This document shows, piece by piece, positions 18,201-26,444 of a DNA stretch of 64,000 bases. Made by a program: the position numbers and the translations under genes. Origin of the DNA: Paenibacillus mesophilus. GTDB lineage: Bacteria > Bacillota > Bacilli > Paenibacillales > NBRC-103111. Location: positions 141,428 to 205,427 of the forward strand of contig NZ_VCRA01000014.1 of the NCBI RefSeq assembly GCF_005938385.1. The letters run 5' to 3'. The notes under the pieces are model-generated. The model made no database searches and was not told where the DNA came from. It saw only the letters and a list, made by a program, of their open reading frames with translations. Position 1 is the stretch's first letter. The number at the start of each line of letters is the position of its first letter.

Positions 18201-19118
18201 TTATTTCCTTTTTTGGGGGGGAACGGTCTCGGGGAAGACGGGGAGACGAAGCTCCAAAGGGTTTAGCAGAAAAGGCTGCACCTTCCTGCGAAACTGCTCG
18301 GGGGAAAGCCCGACGAACTTTTTGAACAACCGGCTGAAATGGGCCATGCTTTGGAACCCGACTTCCCGGTACACCTCGTTAACGGCGCTGTTCCTGTTAC
18401 ATATAAACCTGATTTTGGCCTGATTGATTCTGTATTTATACAAATAGTCGATAATGCTCATACCGGTCAGCTCGCGGAATATGCGCGACAAATGGTGCTT
18501 GCTCATAAATACGCTTTTCTCAAGCATATCCAGTGTAATCCGTTCCGAATACCGCTCTTCGATCAGCGAAATGATCGTTTGTACATTTCGCTCCTTCTCG
18601 GATTCGTACGCCCCGCTGCCCTCGGTCGATCGTTCCATGTCGGATCGGCATTCGTCGTAAAAAATCCACAGCAAATCGAAGAATGCAACAAGAAACCGGT
18701 TGAATTCGATCGCCTGTTGGCAATAGTAGTACTTGTTGATCCGACGTAAAATATCCTCAACTTCTTCTTTCTGTTCTCCGCGCAGCCGGATTCTCCAGTT
18801 TTTCAATGTTTCGAACGGCCGAAGCGGATTGAGCGGCCCGAGCATCGGATGAAAGACGCGGACCATTTCCGGATAGAAAGAATACATCGAGCGCACATAT
18901 TCCGCATCGCGCTGGACAATCGGACCGTGTCTCGTCATACCGTTCATAATAATAGCGTCGCCCGGCTCAAGCGTATACACCTGATCGCCGATCAAGTAAT
19001 CGCACTTTCCTTGATGAAAGTAATAAATTTCGTATTGCGGATGTGTATGAAACGTTTTAACAAAAGGAGATTGCCATTGATAATAATATTCGTTGAAAAG
19101 CGGGTAATTTCGCGACAA
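18201..19118 (-). CDS. AraC family regulator with cupin sensor domain
   Basis: This 305-residue regulator has an N-terminal cupin domain (HTHPQYEIYYFHQGKCDYLIG), a helical middle part and a C-terminal AraC DNA-binding domain (about 185-285, with FMSKHHLSRIFRELTGMSI and VGFQSMAHFSRLFKKFVG). Its gene is directly upstream of the binding-protein gene, so it probably controls that gene in response to a sugar. The TTG start at 19118 is the best available, but the GGGAGGGAG site is 12 bases away. It is a paralogue of the next gene: both share domain order and the segment SDKERNV/SEKERNV before the DNA-binding domain. Confidence 0.88.
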   Translation of the reverse strand: MSRNYPLFNEYYYQWQSPFVKTFHTHPQYEIYYFHQGKCDYLIGDQVYTLEPGDAIIMNGMTRHGPIVQRDAEYVRSMYSFYPEMVRVFHPMLGPLNPLRPFETLKNWRIRLRGEQKEEVEDILRRINKYYYCQQAIEFNRFLVAFFDLLWIFYDECRSDMERSTEGSGAYESEKERNVQTIISLIEERYSERITLDMLEKSVFMSKHHLSRIFRELTGMSIIDYLYKYRINQAKIRFICNRNSAVNEVYREVGFQSMAHFSRLFKKFVGLSPEQFRRKVQPFLLNPLELRLPVFPETVPPQKRK

Positions 19119-19229
19119 AATCAGCTTCGTCTCCCTCCCTTCCCCCGGACGTTCTCGAATATTCCCGACTTCTCAACTGTATCATAGCGACATAAGCCGC
19201 GCTTTTCTTACGTTCATCTGAATGCGGTC

Positions 19230-20111
19230 TTAGTTGACCATGTTTGATATGTGGTCCGCCTGATCAGGCAGCTCGGGTTTGACCAGCCTGCGGTAGTTTT
19301 CCGGTGTCATGCCTACGCGTTCTTTGAACAGACGGCTGAAATGGGAAACGTTTTTGAAACCGGCCTGGAAGCATATGTCCGTAATCGAGCACTCCTTCTG
19401 CATATGAAGAAGCCGCTTCGCATGGTCGACGCGTCTACGGTACAAATAATCGAATATGGTCATGCCGGTATTTTCGCGGAAAATTTTGGACATGTATTGT
19501 TTGCTCAAATGGAGCTCCTTCTCCATGGCATCCAGCGACAAGTCTTCATTGAATGCGGTTTCAAGGAAAGCGATCATTTTCCGTACATTCCGTTCTTTGT
19601 CGGACAACGTATAGTTCAATGCTTTCATGGCCGGCTCGCATTGGGCGTACAAAACAATGAGCAGATCGGAAAAAGCCATGACCAGCCGATTGAAGCAAAC
19701 CCAATCGGCACCGGGGTGAAATCGGGCGATTCTAAGCAAGATGGACTCGCATTCCGACATCGCCGAGCCCGTCAATCTCGTATGAAAGTGGCCGAGTACC
19801 TCGAAGGGCAGCAGTAAATCGATTCCGTTTACTTGTGCTCCGATCGTCCTTAGTACGGACGGATGAAACAAGATGCTCGTATGAAGGGTGCCGAAGTGCC
19901 CCTCATCCCGCTGTCCGTGCTGCTTCGTCCCGTCCGCAATCAGCAAGTCGCCGGCCGCAAGCGATAGCGTACTCTCGCCAAGCCGATATTCGCCATTGCC
20001 ATCGTGAAAGTAGCGAATCTCGTAATGGTGCGGACCATGCAGCCTGACAGGTATGGGAGTGCCGCTGCGGTATCGAAAGTCGTGAAGCAGGACGGGACGC
20101 TGGGCAATCAT
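19230..20111 (-). CDS. AraC family regulator, paralogue of its neighbour
   Basis: The 293-residue protein has a cupin sensor (HHYEIRYFHDGNGEYRLG) and an AraC-type DNA-binding domain (about 185-280, LHLSKQYMSKIFRENTGMTIFDYLY and AGFKNVSHFSRLFKERVGMTP). ATG at 20111 is chosen because TTAGGAG lies 8 bases upstream; the GTG three codons earlier sits almost on the Shine-Dalgarno sequence. Together with the 18201-19118 gene it forms a tandem pair, probably from duplication, upstream of an orphan sugar-binding protein. Confidence 0.87.
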   Translation of the reverse strand: MIAQRPVLLHDFRYRSGTPIPVRLHGPHHYEIRYFHDGNGEYRLGESTLSLAAGDLLIADGTKQHGQRDEGHFGTLHTSILFHPSVLRTIGAQVNGIDLLLPFEVLGHFHTRLTGSAMSECESILLRIARFHPGADWVCFNRLVMAFSDLLIVLYAQCEPAMKALNYTLSDKERNVRKMIAFLETAFNEDLSLDAMEKELHLSKQYMSKIFRENTGMTIFDYLYRRRVDHAKRLLHMQKECSITDICFQAGFKNVSHFSRLFKERVGMTPENYRRLVKPELPDQADHISNMVN

Positions 20112-20364
20112 GCTATCCACTCCTAACGGTAAGTTTTCACCATTTTACCACAACGGTTTGGGGTGGTATACCGTTTCGTAGGGACGCCCGCGAGTATGGA
20201 CGATTAGTCGATTGCCCTATACTCCTGCTTCGTTATCCAATACGTTCATCTCCTTTTGGGATATACCAGAGTTAAAAGCCAGTGTACCAGACAACAGTCG
20301 GCGGTTCTTTCCTCCCATTCATGTATGTACCGGCTCATTTGACTGACATCGGCAGAATAGGCGA
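20112..20364. other. Intergenic region with no recognised gene
   Basis: About 250 bases must contain the promoter of the AraC gene at 20111. A GGTGGTATACC palindrome (about 20165-20175) could be an operator. A stranded AAAAGGAG followed by a 10-codon frame is seen on the minus strand but has no spacing between site and ATG, and looks like decay. Nothing else is recognisable. Confidence 0.4.
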
Positions 20365-20409
20365 AGCAAAAGAAAGAAGAGGCGGCCTCAGATAAGGGAA
20401 CCGCCTCTT
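20365..20409 (-). terminator. Terminator of the sulfite/nitrite reductase gene
   Basis: On the minus strand AAGAGGCGG pairs with CCGCCTCTT (plus positions 20377-20409), followed by CTTTCTTTTGC. Confidence 0.8.
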
Positions 20410-20413
20410 GGAA

Positions 20414-22024
20414 TCAAGAAGCCAATATTTGCGTCAATTTTTCCTGGAACGCCGGAATGCCTACGCGCCCAACGAACTGGTGGAACGTTTCTTCGGCGCT
20501 GCGATTTTCTTTGTAGAACAAAATGAGCTGGGCCAATACGGAGCCGACGTCGTCGCCTTTCACGCGGCCTTTGAGCGGCTCGTTGAACTTGGCGCCCGGA
20601 CCGAGAATACCGCCGACGGCGATATCGAATGCGTCGACCATGCCGTCCGGCGTTTTAACGAGTGCGCCTTGCAGGCCGATATCGGCGATATGCTTCTGGC
20701 CGCAAGCGTTCGGGCATCCGATAAAGTGGATCCGAATGTCTTCGTCGAGCTCGACACGGCTATCCAAATACTCCGCCACGGTACGTGCGCGCTCTTTCGT
20801 TTCCACGACGGCCAGATTACAAAATTCGTTGCCGGTGCAAGAAACTGTCCGGCTCATGAAGGGTTTCGGTGTCGGTGTCAGACGCTCGAGCACCGTTTCC
20901 TTCAGCAAAGCTTCCACTTTGCCATCCGGCACCCCGGACAACAAAATGTTTTGCGAGACGGTCGTACGCAGCGTACGGTCGCCGTATTCGTCCGCCAGGC
21001 GAGCGAGCTCGATGAACTCATCGGCACTCAATCTTCCTACCGGTACGTTCAGACCGACATAGTTCAGCCCCGCCTGCTTCTGGGGATGTACGCCGTCGAA
21101 ATAAGCGGCCTGCCAGCCTACGGTTTTGTCCTCGCCGCGGGAAGGCATGTCCCCGATCAGCTCGACCAGCTTGTCGCGGAACTTCTCGGCTCCCCAGTCG
21201 GCGACCAAAAATTTGAGGCGCGCATGGTGGCGCTTCTCGCGGTAACCGTAGTCGCGATAAATCGTCGTAACGCCGATTGCAACCTTCAGCACCTCATCCG
21301 GACGAACGAACATGTCAAGCTGCTTCGCCAGATGCGGCTTCGCGGACAAGCCTCCTCCAACCCATGCATGGAAGCCGAGCACTTCCTCGCCGTCGATCGT
21401 CTTCGTCGCCGGGGTAAAAGCAAGGCACTGGATTTCGGCGTGAGCGTTGTTATAAATATTAGAAGAGATGGACATCTTATACTTGCGGGGCAGGTTGGAA
21501 AAATCTCGGTTCAACAAGAAGAAGTCGTTGACTTCGTTGACGAGCGCCGTCGTATCCATCAGCTCGTCCTTATCGATGCCGGCAAGAGGATTGCCTACTA
21601 TCGTTCTCGGGCAATCTCCGCAAGCTTCGTAAGAGTACAGCCCTACGGCTTCGAGTCTCTTGAAAATATCCGGCATATCTTCGATGCGCAGCCAGTGGTA
21701 TTGAATCGCCTGGCGCGTCGTAATATCCATCAGATCACGTCCGTAGTCTTTGGCGATAAGCGCCAGCGCACGGGCTTGATCGGTGCTCAGTATTCCCGAG
21801 TTGATGCGTACGCGCATCATGAAATATCCGTCTTTCGGCTTTTGTTCGTATACGCCGGCCCATTTGAACCGGTTCTTCTCGTCTTCCGGAATAGAGTCGT
21901 AACCTTCCTTTGCATATTTCTCGATGATTGTCCGGATGACATCGAGCCCGTCCTTTTCCAGCTTGACCAGTTCCATTTTATTCAGCTTGGACGGGTCCGA
22001 AGTCCATATCGGTTCATAAGCCAC
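20414..22024 (-). CDS. Ferredoxin-type sulfite/nitrite reductase (siroheme, 4Fe-4S)
   Basis: The 536-residue protein reduces sulfite to sulfide or nitrite to ammonia with six electrons. It has two ferrodoxin-like half domains and four cluster cysteines in CTGNEFC (396, 402) and CPNAC (437, 441). GTG at 22024 is chosen because GGGAGGT lies about 8 bases upstream, giving a start at VAYEPIWTSD; the frame continues 12 codons further without a ribosome site. Siroheme synthesis or sulfate uptake genes are absent nearby, so the substrate cannot be decided. The gene is transcribed alone, with its own terminator. Confidence 0.88.
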   Translation of the reverse strand: MAYEPIWTSDPSKLNKMELVKLEKDGLDVIRTIIEKYAKEGYDSIPEDEKNRFKWAGVYEQKPKDGYFMMRVRINSGILSTDQARALALIAKDYGRDLMDITTRQAIQYHWLRIEDMPDIFKRLEAVGLYSYEACGDCPRTIVGNPLAGIDKDELMDTTALVNEVNDFFLLNRDFSNLPRKYKMSISSNIYNNAHAEIQCLAFTPATKTIDGEEVLGFHAWVGGGLSAKPHLAKQLDMFVRPDEVLKVAIGVTTIYRDYGYREKRHHARLKFLVADWGAEKFRDKLVELIGDMPSRGEDKTVGWQAAYFDGVHPQKQAGLNYVGLNVPVGRLSADEFIELARLADEYGDRTLRTTVSQNILLSGVPDGKVEALLKETVLERLTPTPKPFMSRTVSCTGNEFCNLAVVETKERARTVAEYLDSRVELDEDIRIHFIGCPNACGQKHIADIGLQGALVKTPDGMVDAFDIAVGGILGPGAKFNEPLKGRVKGDDVGSVLAQLILFYKENRSAEETFHQFVGRVGIPAFQEKLTQILAS

Positions 22025-22083
22025 TTGAAGTACCTCCCATAATGTGCATAAATCCGACAAAAAGAGTATGATAAGCTATGCTG

Positions 22084-22112
22084 ATACTATCACATTTTGT
22101 AGAATGCGTAAA
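22084..22112 (-). promoter_or_regulatory. Possible promoter of the reductase gene
   Basis: On the minus strand TTTACG, 17 bases and TAGTAT (plus 22107-22112 and 22084-22089) lie about 60 bases before the start. Both boxes match the sigma-A consensus at 4 of 6 positions. Confidence 0.4.
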
Positions 22113-22285
22113 TGCGGAGAGGTGCGTTTTGGTTCCGGTCGATTATCAATTGTTCTTATGAGTGATATAGGAATTCGTGATAAGAAAAGAATGCCGAATC
22201 GTTGTCGTCAAAATGGTGACAAACTTGTTAACAATGCAGAATTTGCTTGCAACGATTGACTTTGCACGATAACATAGATGAAGAT

Positions 22286-22410
22286 GAGTATAAGTGTGAA
22301 TATGCGAATAATTGTGCAATTTTCACACTAAGTGTGAATATGCGGTATAAGTGCAATTTTCACACCAAGTGTGAATATGCGAAAGTTGACGCAATTATCA
22401 CACAACGTGA
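22286..22410 (+). repeat. Array of palindromes with 37-38-bp period
   Basis: TTCACAC-TAA-GTGTGAA (22322-22338) and TTCACAC-CAA-GTGTGAA (22359-22375) are perfect palindromes, followed by a decayed third copy TCACAC-AAC-GTGA (22398-22410). The surrounding bases repeat as well: GTGCAATTTT before and AGTGTGAATATGCG after each core, with an extra right half at 22293-22306. The array ends about 11 bases before the ribosome site of the next gene, so it may be an operator array or a row of hairpins in the mRNA leader. Confidence 0.75.
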
Positions 22411-22437
22411 CGTTTAACCTTAAGGAGGTCCCAAGCT

Positions 22438-22650
22438 ATGTATTTGGCAGATGAAGCTGCTGCGGCAAGTGCATCCAACTTCCACACATTCGACTTTTTC
22501 ATGATTGTATTCACGATCCTTTTGATCGTCGCCGTGGTGAGATTGGTCGGCGCAAAGGTAAAAAATAAATTCGCGATCGGATTTGCCGCATTCAGTCTGT
22601 TCGTGTTTATCGTATTGGACATTTTCATGGTACAAAGCTGGATGGGCTAA
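22438..22650 (+). CDS. Small membrane protein, 70 residues, DUF2759-like
   Basis: The ORF has an excellent AAGGAGGT site 8 bases before its ATG and is followed by a strong terminator, so it is very likely real. Two membrane helices are visible (about residues 20-40, FFMIVFTILLIVAVVRLVG, and 48-66, IGFAAFSLFVFIVLDIFMV) joined by a short basic loop AKVKNK. Size and topology recall DUF2759 small proteins of Firmicutes, but this cannot be confirmed by eye. Function is unknown. Its leader carries the palindrome array described separately. Confidence 0.8.
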   Translation: MYLADEAAAASASNFHTFDFFMIVFTILLIVAVVRLVGAKVKNKFAIGFAAFSLFVFIVLDIFMVQSWMG

Positions 22651-22686
22651 ACGACATATAGCTCTGGAATGGAATAAGGAACGACA

Positions 22687-22720
22687 TGAAAACACCCTTG
22701 CGATTGCAAGGGTGTTTTCA
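22687..22720. terminator. Bidirectional terminator
   Basis: GAAAACACCCTTGC pairs perfectly with GCAAGGGTGTTTTC around a GATT loop. It ends both the small membrane protein gene (plus strand) and the aminoacylation operon (minus strand). Confidence 0.9.
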
Positions 22721-22748
22721 TTCGTTAGCGTATCATTGCTCATTCGCT

Positions 22749-23897
22749 CTACCAGTTCAATAGCCCTCTATAAATACGCAGGACGACATCCGAATTCCCG
22801 CTGTACACAATGACCGCAGCCGTCACGAGCAGCTGCGTGCACACGCAGCGGAAAAAGAAGTAGCCGGACGATACCTTCTTTCGGTTGACGAGCGACAGCT
22901 TCAGAAGGCTTTCCAGAGCCATCAGCACGCCATGATACACACCCCAGAGCAAGTACAGCCAGGAAAAGCCGTGCCATAAGCCGATGCACACCATAATTAC
23001 GATGGACAGGCCGGCCGCCGCGCCGCGGGACGAATATTTACGCGAGAAGATCATGAAGATATGATCGCGGAACCAATCGCCGAGCGTAGCGTGCCAATTG
23101 CGCCAATATTGGGTGAGCGTAGGCGACAGGAACGGCTGCTTGAAGTTTTCCGGAATCGTATAGCCCATCAGCCGGCCGAAGCCGATCGCGATATCGGAGT
23201 AACCGGAGAAGTCGAAATAGATGAGCGCATAAAACCATACCATTAGAAACAAGCTGTGGTACACTTGCAGATCGTGCTCCAGCACGTCTTTGAACACGAC
23301 GGTCATGCCGGCCACGAGCACGACTTTCTTGAACAAGCCGAGTATGATGCGCTTGATCCCGGCTTCGAAATCAGCCGCCGTAACGGCGTAAGGCTTCTTC
23401 GCGTCGGCTATGAAGTCGCGGAACTTCAGGATCGGTCCCGAGGTGAACGTCGGGATAAACAGCAGGTAGTTGACGAAGTCGAGAAACGGCGCTTTGCTGT
23501 CCTTGCCGACGTAATAGGCGAAGTAATAAGCGTCGATCACTTTGAGTACGGTGTAGATAAGTCCGAATAAATAGATCGTATCAAACAACGGGTGCTCGAA
23601 CAGCTTCATCCCGAACAGCCTGAGCGAAGAGACGGCCGCGACATTCGCGATGATCGCCGTGCCGAACAACAGTCTCCTTCCTCTAGGTGCGTAGCACATC
23701 CACACGTATCCCGCGTAGTTGACAAGTACATACACCGCCGAGAAGAGGAACAGCTTGCGGCTGAACAAGTATAGGAAGCACAGGTTGAACAAGAGCACGA
23801 GTATTCGTTTGTTGTGCGGCCATCGCCGTGTGAGCATCAGCACGAAGACCATACCGAGCAAGGCGGCCAAAGCGTGCAGGTTCAACAAATAAGACAT
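22749..23897 (-). CDS. MBOAT membrane acyltransferase, DltB-like
   Basis: The 382-residue polytopic protein has about ten membrane segments and the MBOAT core: YFDFSGYSDIAIGFGRLMG, the loop YWRNWHATLGDWFRDHIF and the presumed catalytic His in GLWHG (His309). In the Dlt pathway DltB moves D-alanine from the carrier protein across the membrane step to the outer surface. Here it is the last gene of the operon, right after the DltX-like peptide gene, which supports a DltB-type rather than AlgI-type role. AAAGGAG precedes the ATG. Its donor is expected to be the carrier protein encoded upstream. Confidence 0.9.
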   Translation of the reverse strand: MSYLLNLHALAALLGMVFVLMLTRRWPHNKRILVLLFNLCFLYLFSRKLFLFSAVYVLVNYAGYVWMCYAPRGRRLLFGTAIIANVAAVSSLRLFGMKLFEHPLFDTIYLFGLIYTVLKVIDAYYFAYYVGKDSKAPFLDFVNYLLFIPTFTSGPILKFRDFIADAKKPYAVTAADFEAGIKRIILGLFKKVVLVAGMTVVFKDVLEHDLQVYHSLFLMVWFYALIYFDFSGYSDIAIGFGRLMGYTIPENFKQPFLSPTLTQYWRNWHATLGDWFRDHIFMIFSRKYSSRGAAAGLSIVIMVCIGLWHGFSWLYLLWGVYHGVLMALESLLKLSLVNRKKVSSGYFFFRCVCTQLLVTAAVIVYSGNSDVVLRIYRGLLNW

Positions 23898-23928
23898 GGG
23901 CGGGCTCCTTTAGCGAATGGGCGGTCGG

Positions 23929-24039
23929 TCAAAAGCCTTCGTAAATAAACAGCCCTTTGCCCGTAAAGCAAATGGCTACCAGAGCGAGCATGATCGCATA
24001 CACGATCACTTCGCCGATTTTCCGAAAGATCGCAGCCAT
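23929..24039 (-). CDS. dltX: DltX-like 36-residue membrane peptide
   Basis: This short frame has a GGAGGT site 6 bases before its ATG and begins inside the 3' end of the DltD-like gene. The peptide has one membrane helix (about residues 9-26, GEVIVYAIMLALVAICF) and ends in GLFIYEGF, which fits the FxYxxF C-terminal motif of DltX. In the Dlt system the tyrosine of that motif is proposed to carry the amino acid between DltB and DltD. Its place between dltD-like and dltB-like genes and the exact C-terminus make the assignment strong in spite of the small size. Confidence 0.85.
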   Translation of the reverse strand: MAAIFRKIGEVIVYAIMLALVAICFTGKGLFIYEGF

Positions 24040-24941
24040 CGGTCCACCTCCGCAGTAAATTTCGGCGCGCCGGTCTCGCGGTTCAAATGGACGAGATCGT
24101 GAAATTCGTCCGGCTTGAAGGCGTCGGACAAGTCGAGGACGGGAATCGCGTTAATATTCAGCGCTCCATTGACCCGTTCCTTCAGCTGCTTCCAATAAGC
24201 AGGCTGCGGATAGGCGGCATCCGGATTGAGCGGCATCCATACGACCTTAAGGGGCAAGGCATGCTCCTTGGCATAGCCGATTACCCAATCGAGCGCATCC
24301 AGATTGTCGGCCATATCTCCAAGCTGCATCCAGCTGTAGTTGGCTTCGTAACGTTCCCAGTCTTTCTTCAGCTGCTCGGCTGTCTCGCGCCCGAAGTACA
24401 GCTCTTTGTCGATCCAACGGGGCTCGTACGTACGGAAGTCGATCTCTCCCTTGCGTATCCCCGCCCAGAAATTGCGGATCCATTCTCCGCCCGCATCCTG
24501 GAAGTAGTCGCGGTAATAGAACATGTAAGGGCTGTACGAAGGCTTGGACCACGGGAAACGGGGGTCTGTCTGCATCTTGTCCAGCATCGTGTGGACGTCG
24601 ATACCGACGACGAGCTGTTCCTCGGGCTCATAGAGGCCGCGCCGTAAAATTTCGCGCAGATCGGTTATTTTGCCGTAAGACATCCCCATCTCCACGAGCG
24701 GGATTTGCGCCTTGTCTTCCATGTAAGCCCCGGTGACGGCCGAGTTGCCAAAAAAAACGGGACCGGAACGATCCCACTGGTGGTGAAACAACGTTTTCGT
24801 AAAATCGTCCTTCTCGAACCTCCGGGAGTTCGTCATCGGGTCCCGCCATGCGGCGAATGCGTCGATCAGCAGGAACACGATGACGAGCATCAGCACGAAT
24901 CCGTTCTTTCTCACATGAGTCCATAATTTCACGCGAATCAC
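24006..24941 (-). CDS. DltD-like SGNH-fold envelope transferase
   Basis: The 311-residue protein has one N-terminal membrane anchor (about 13-32) and an extracellular SGNH-type domain. The nucleophile block is FFGNSAVTGAY (Ser67), and the C-terminal block DLVHLN gives Asp282 and His285, as in DltD and AlgJ. DltD is thought to pass the acyl group to the teichoic acid hydroxyl. It is shorter than the Bacillus DltD of about 390 residues. The start is GTG at 24941, three bases after the ligase stop codon; its ribosome site is weak, so translation may be coupled to the ligase gene. Confidence 0.85.
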   Translation of the reverse strand: MIRVKLWTHVRKNGFVLMLVIVFLLIDAFAAWRDPMTNSRRFEKDDFTKTLFHHQWDRSGPVFFGNSAVTGAYMEDKAQIPLVEMGMSYGKITDLREILRRGLYEPEEQLVVGIDVHTMLDKMQTDPRFPWSKPSYSPYMFYYRDYFQDAGGEWIRNFWAGIRKGEIDFRTYEPRWIDKELYFGRETAEQLKKDWERYEANYSWMQLGDMADNLDALDWVIGYAKEHALPLKVVWMPLNPDAAYPQPAYWKQLKERVNGALNINAIPVLDLSDAFKPDEFHDLVHLNRETGAPKFTAEVDRWLRSFGKSAK

Positions 24942-24944
24942 TCG

Positions 24945-26156
24945 TTATCTTTTTTTGGTTTGCCAAGCGTGATACTGCTCGCGGAACGCCGCCGGCCAGC
25001 CTTCCTCGTTCAGGCCGAACTGGGCAAGGAAAGCGAACACCCACCGCTCGAGTCCGAAGCCGACACAGCCTGTAGTGGCGGGCCGTTTGCCGGTTTTGAT
25101 ATCAAAGGCGGTACCGAAGGCGGTGCTGTGAAAGTTGACGGAGCTGCAGGCGATCGATTTGTTGATATACGGAATCGTCAGCCGCATCTCGTACTTCATC
25201 TCCTGATTGCGCTGGAACGAAGCTTTCACCTGGAAATCGTTCGTGAAAAACGGGTCGTTCGCGTTCTCGATCAGGCAGTCGATTTCCCATTCCATGGCGA
25301 GCTGCTTCAGGTGCTCTACCGCCTTCATACGGTTGTCGCGGACGAACTCCGGTTTGCCGACGAAAATGATTTCCCGCATGCTGAAATCGAGCAGTCGGCC
25401 GAAGTCGGCATGGTTTTTCGATTCGTACCGGTGACATTTCGCAACTGCGGTCGCGACGATGCCATCCCCCTCCAGTGTCTCGCCTTGAAGCCCTTCGTAG
25501 CAATGATAGCACGTCGAAGGGTTCATCGCGAAGCGGGGCTTCGGCATATTCCGGTTCAAATCGAGCGGAGCTTCGGCTTTCCAGCCGCCTGATTGCCGGA
25601 TCGATTCGGAGAACGATTCGATGACGTCCAGATCGTCCCGCAGATGGCTCAGGAAATGAAGATGCTCCGGGAACGAAGTGAAATGGTTCGTTTTATCAAG
25701 CGTAGACAGATGGATAACAGCCGGATACGACTCTTCCTTCGCTCCGAAGGCGTTCGCGATCCGCTGCACGAACGTGTCGTCGAAGAAGCGAAGCAGGCTC
25801 GAGAACGGTTCGCGGAAAATGAACAGTCCCGGCTCGAGCACCTTGATCGTCTTCGCTTCGACCAGATCGGCGATAATATCGCCTCGGTATGGCATCGCGC
25901 CGCGATGCTCGAACAGGATATGCTCCTTGAAGCCGAAGTCGCCCTTGGAGAACCGTTCGATCAGCCGCTCAACGCCGGCTATGATTCGTTCCCCGCCGTC
26001 CGGAGCGTGGTGGGTGACCGTCAGCGTCCCGTTCTCCAGGCGAATGTCGTCGATATGCTCGCTAACGAAGGCGGAGGCGTATTTGAGCTGTCCGTGCTGG
26101 TTCGGGTCGAGCCGATCCAAGGAAATGACGCAAGAGATCGCGTTATCAGTGTGCAT
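24945..26156 (-). CDS. Amino acid:[carrier protein] ligase, class II aaRS-like
   Basis: The 403-residue protein matches the amino acid:carrier-protein ligases first described in Bradyrhizobium and Agrobacterium, which resemble the core of archaeal-type seryl-tRNA synthetase but charge a phosphopantetheine thiol instead of tRNA. Visible motifs are NPSTCYHCYE (Cys216), motif 2 CHRYES...RLLDFSMREIIFVG (Arg243, Glu245) and motif 3 TTGCVGFGLER (Cys364, Arg371); Cys216, Glu245 and Cys364 are the likely zinc ligands. No tRNA-binding coiled coil is present. The gene is 4 bases behind the carrier protein gene and takes the place that dltA holds in normal dlt operons. Glycine or alanine are the likely substrates by family analogy. 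Confidence 0.88.
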   Translation of the reverse strand: MHTDNAISCVISLDRLDPNQHGQLKYASAFVSEHIDDIRLENGTLTVTHHAPDGGERIIAGVERLIERFSKGDFGFKEHILFEHRGAMPYRGDIIADLVEAKTIKVLEPGLFIFREPFSSLLRFFDDTFVQRIANAFGAKEESYPAVIHLSTLDKTNHFTSFPEHLHFLSHLRDDLDVIESFSESIRQSGGWKAEAPLDLNRNMPKPRFAMNPSTCYHCYEGLQGETLEGDGIVATAVAKCHRYESKNHADFGRLLDFSMREIIFVGKPEFVRDNRMKAVEHLKQLAMEWEIDCLIENANDPFFTNDFQVKASFQRNQEMKYEMRLTIPYINKSIACSSVNFHSTAFGTAFDIKTGKRPATTGCVGFGLERWVFAFLAQFGLNEEGWPAAFREQYHAWQTKKR

Positions 26157-26160
26157 GGCG

Positions 26161-26412
26161 TTACCTCCCCTTCTTGGCGGCGATAAAGGTAGAGATCTCC
26201 CTTATCGTGTTAAGCGGATACAGCATCAAATCCTGATTCGTCACTTGGATCCCGTATGTTTTCTCGATATGAGCGATCAGGGCGGTAGCTCCGATCGAGT
26301 CGATGAACCCATAGTCGAACAAATGGACATCGGTCGTGAAGTCGTCGTCACCGTCTTCGATTTCGTAGCGCTCCCGAATATGGCGCTCCAGTTCCAGCAT
26401 AATGTCTTCCAT
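26161..26412 (-). CDS. Phosphopantetheine carrier protein (DltC-like)
   Basis: The 83-residue acidic protein has the carrier-protein fold signature DYGFIDSIGATAL with the phosphopantetheine serine at residue 39. AAAGGAGA precedes the ATG at 26412. It lies immediately upstream of the amino acid:carrier-protein ligase gene and so is its probable substrate, holding the amino acid as a thioester for the MBOAT protein. A phosphopantetheinyl transferase must act from elsewhere in the genome. Confidence 0.88.
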   Translation of the reverse strand: MEDIMLELERHIRERYEIEDGDDDFTTDVHLFDYGFIDSIGATALIAHIEKTYGIQVTNQDLMLYPLNTIREISTFIAAKKGR

Positions 26413-26444
26413 CGCTCAAGTCTCCTTTAGAACAATCTGGTGGA

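Noticed and set aside
20408..22042. 544-codon ORF on the plus strand opposite the sulfite/nitrite reductase
   Set aside because: The minus-strand protein has clear cluster cysteines and a ribosome site; the opposite frame is a compositional shadow.
22286..22410. CRISPR array
   Set aside because: The repeats have no unique spacers of constant length; the flanking text is repeated too, and no cas genes are present. It is a palindrome array.
22749..23897. AlgI-type alginate or polysaccharide O-acetyltransferase
   Set aside because: The MBOAT core would allow it, but the adjacent carrier protein, ligase and DltX-like peptide point to a DltB-type amino acid transfer.
24945..26156. Seryl-tRNA synthetase
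   Set aside because: The protein lacks the tRNA-binding coiled-coil arm of SerRS, and lies next to a carrier protein gene with the motifs of the carrier-protein ligases.
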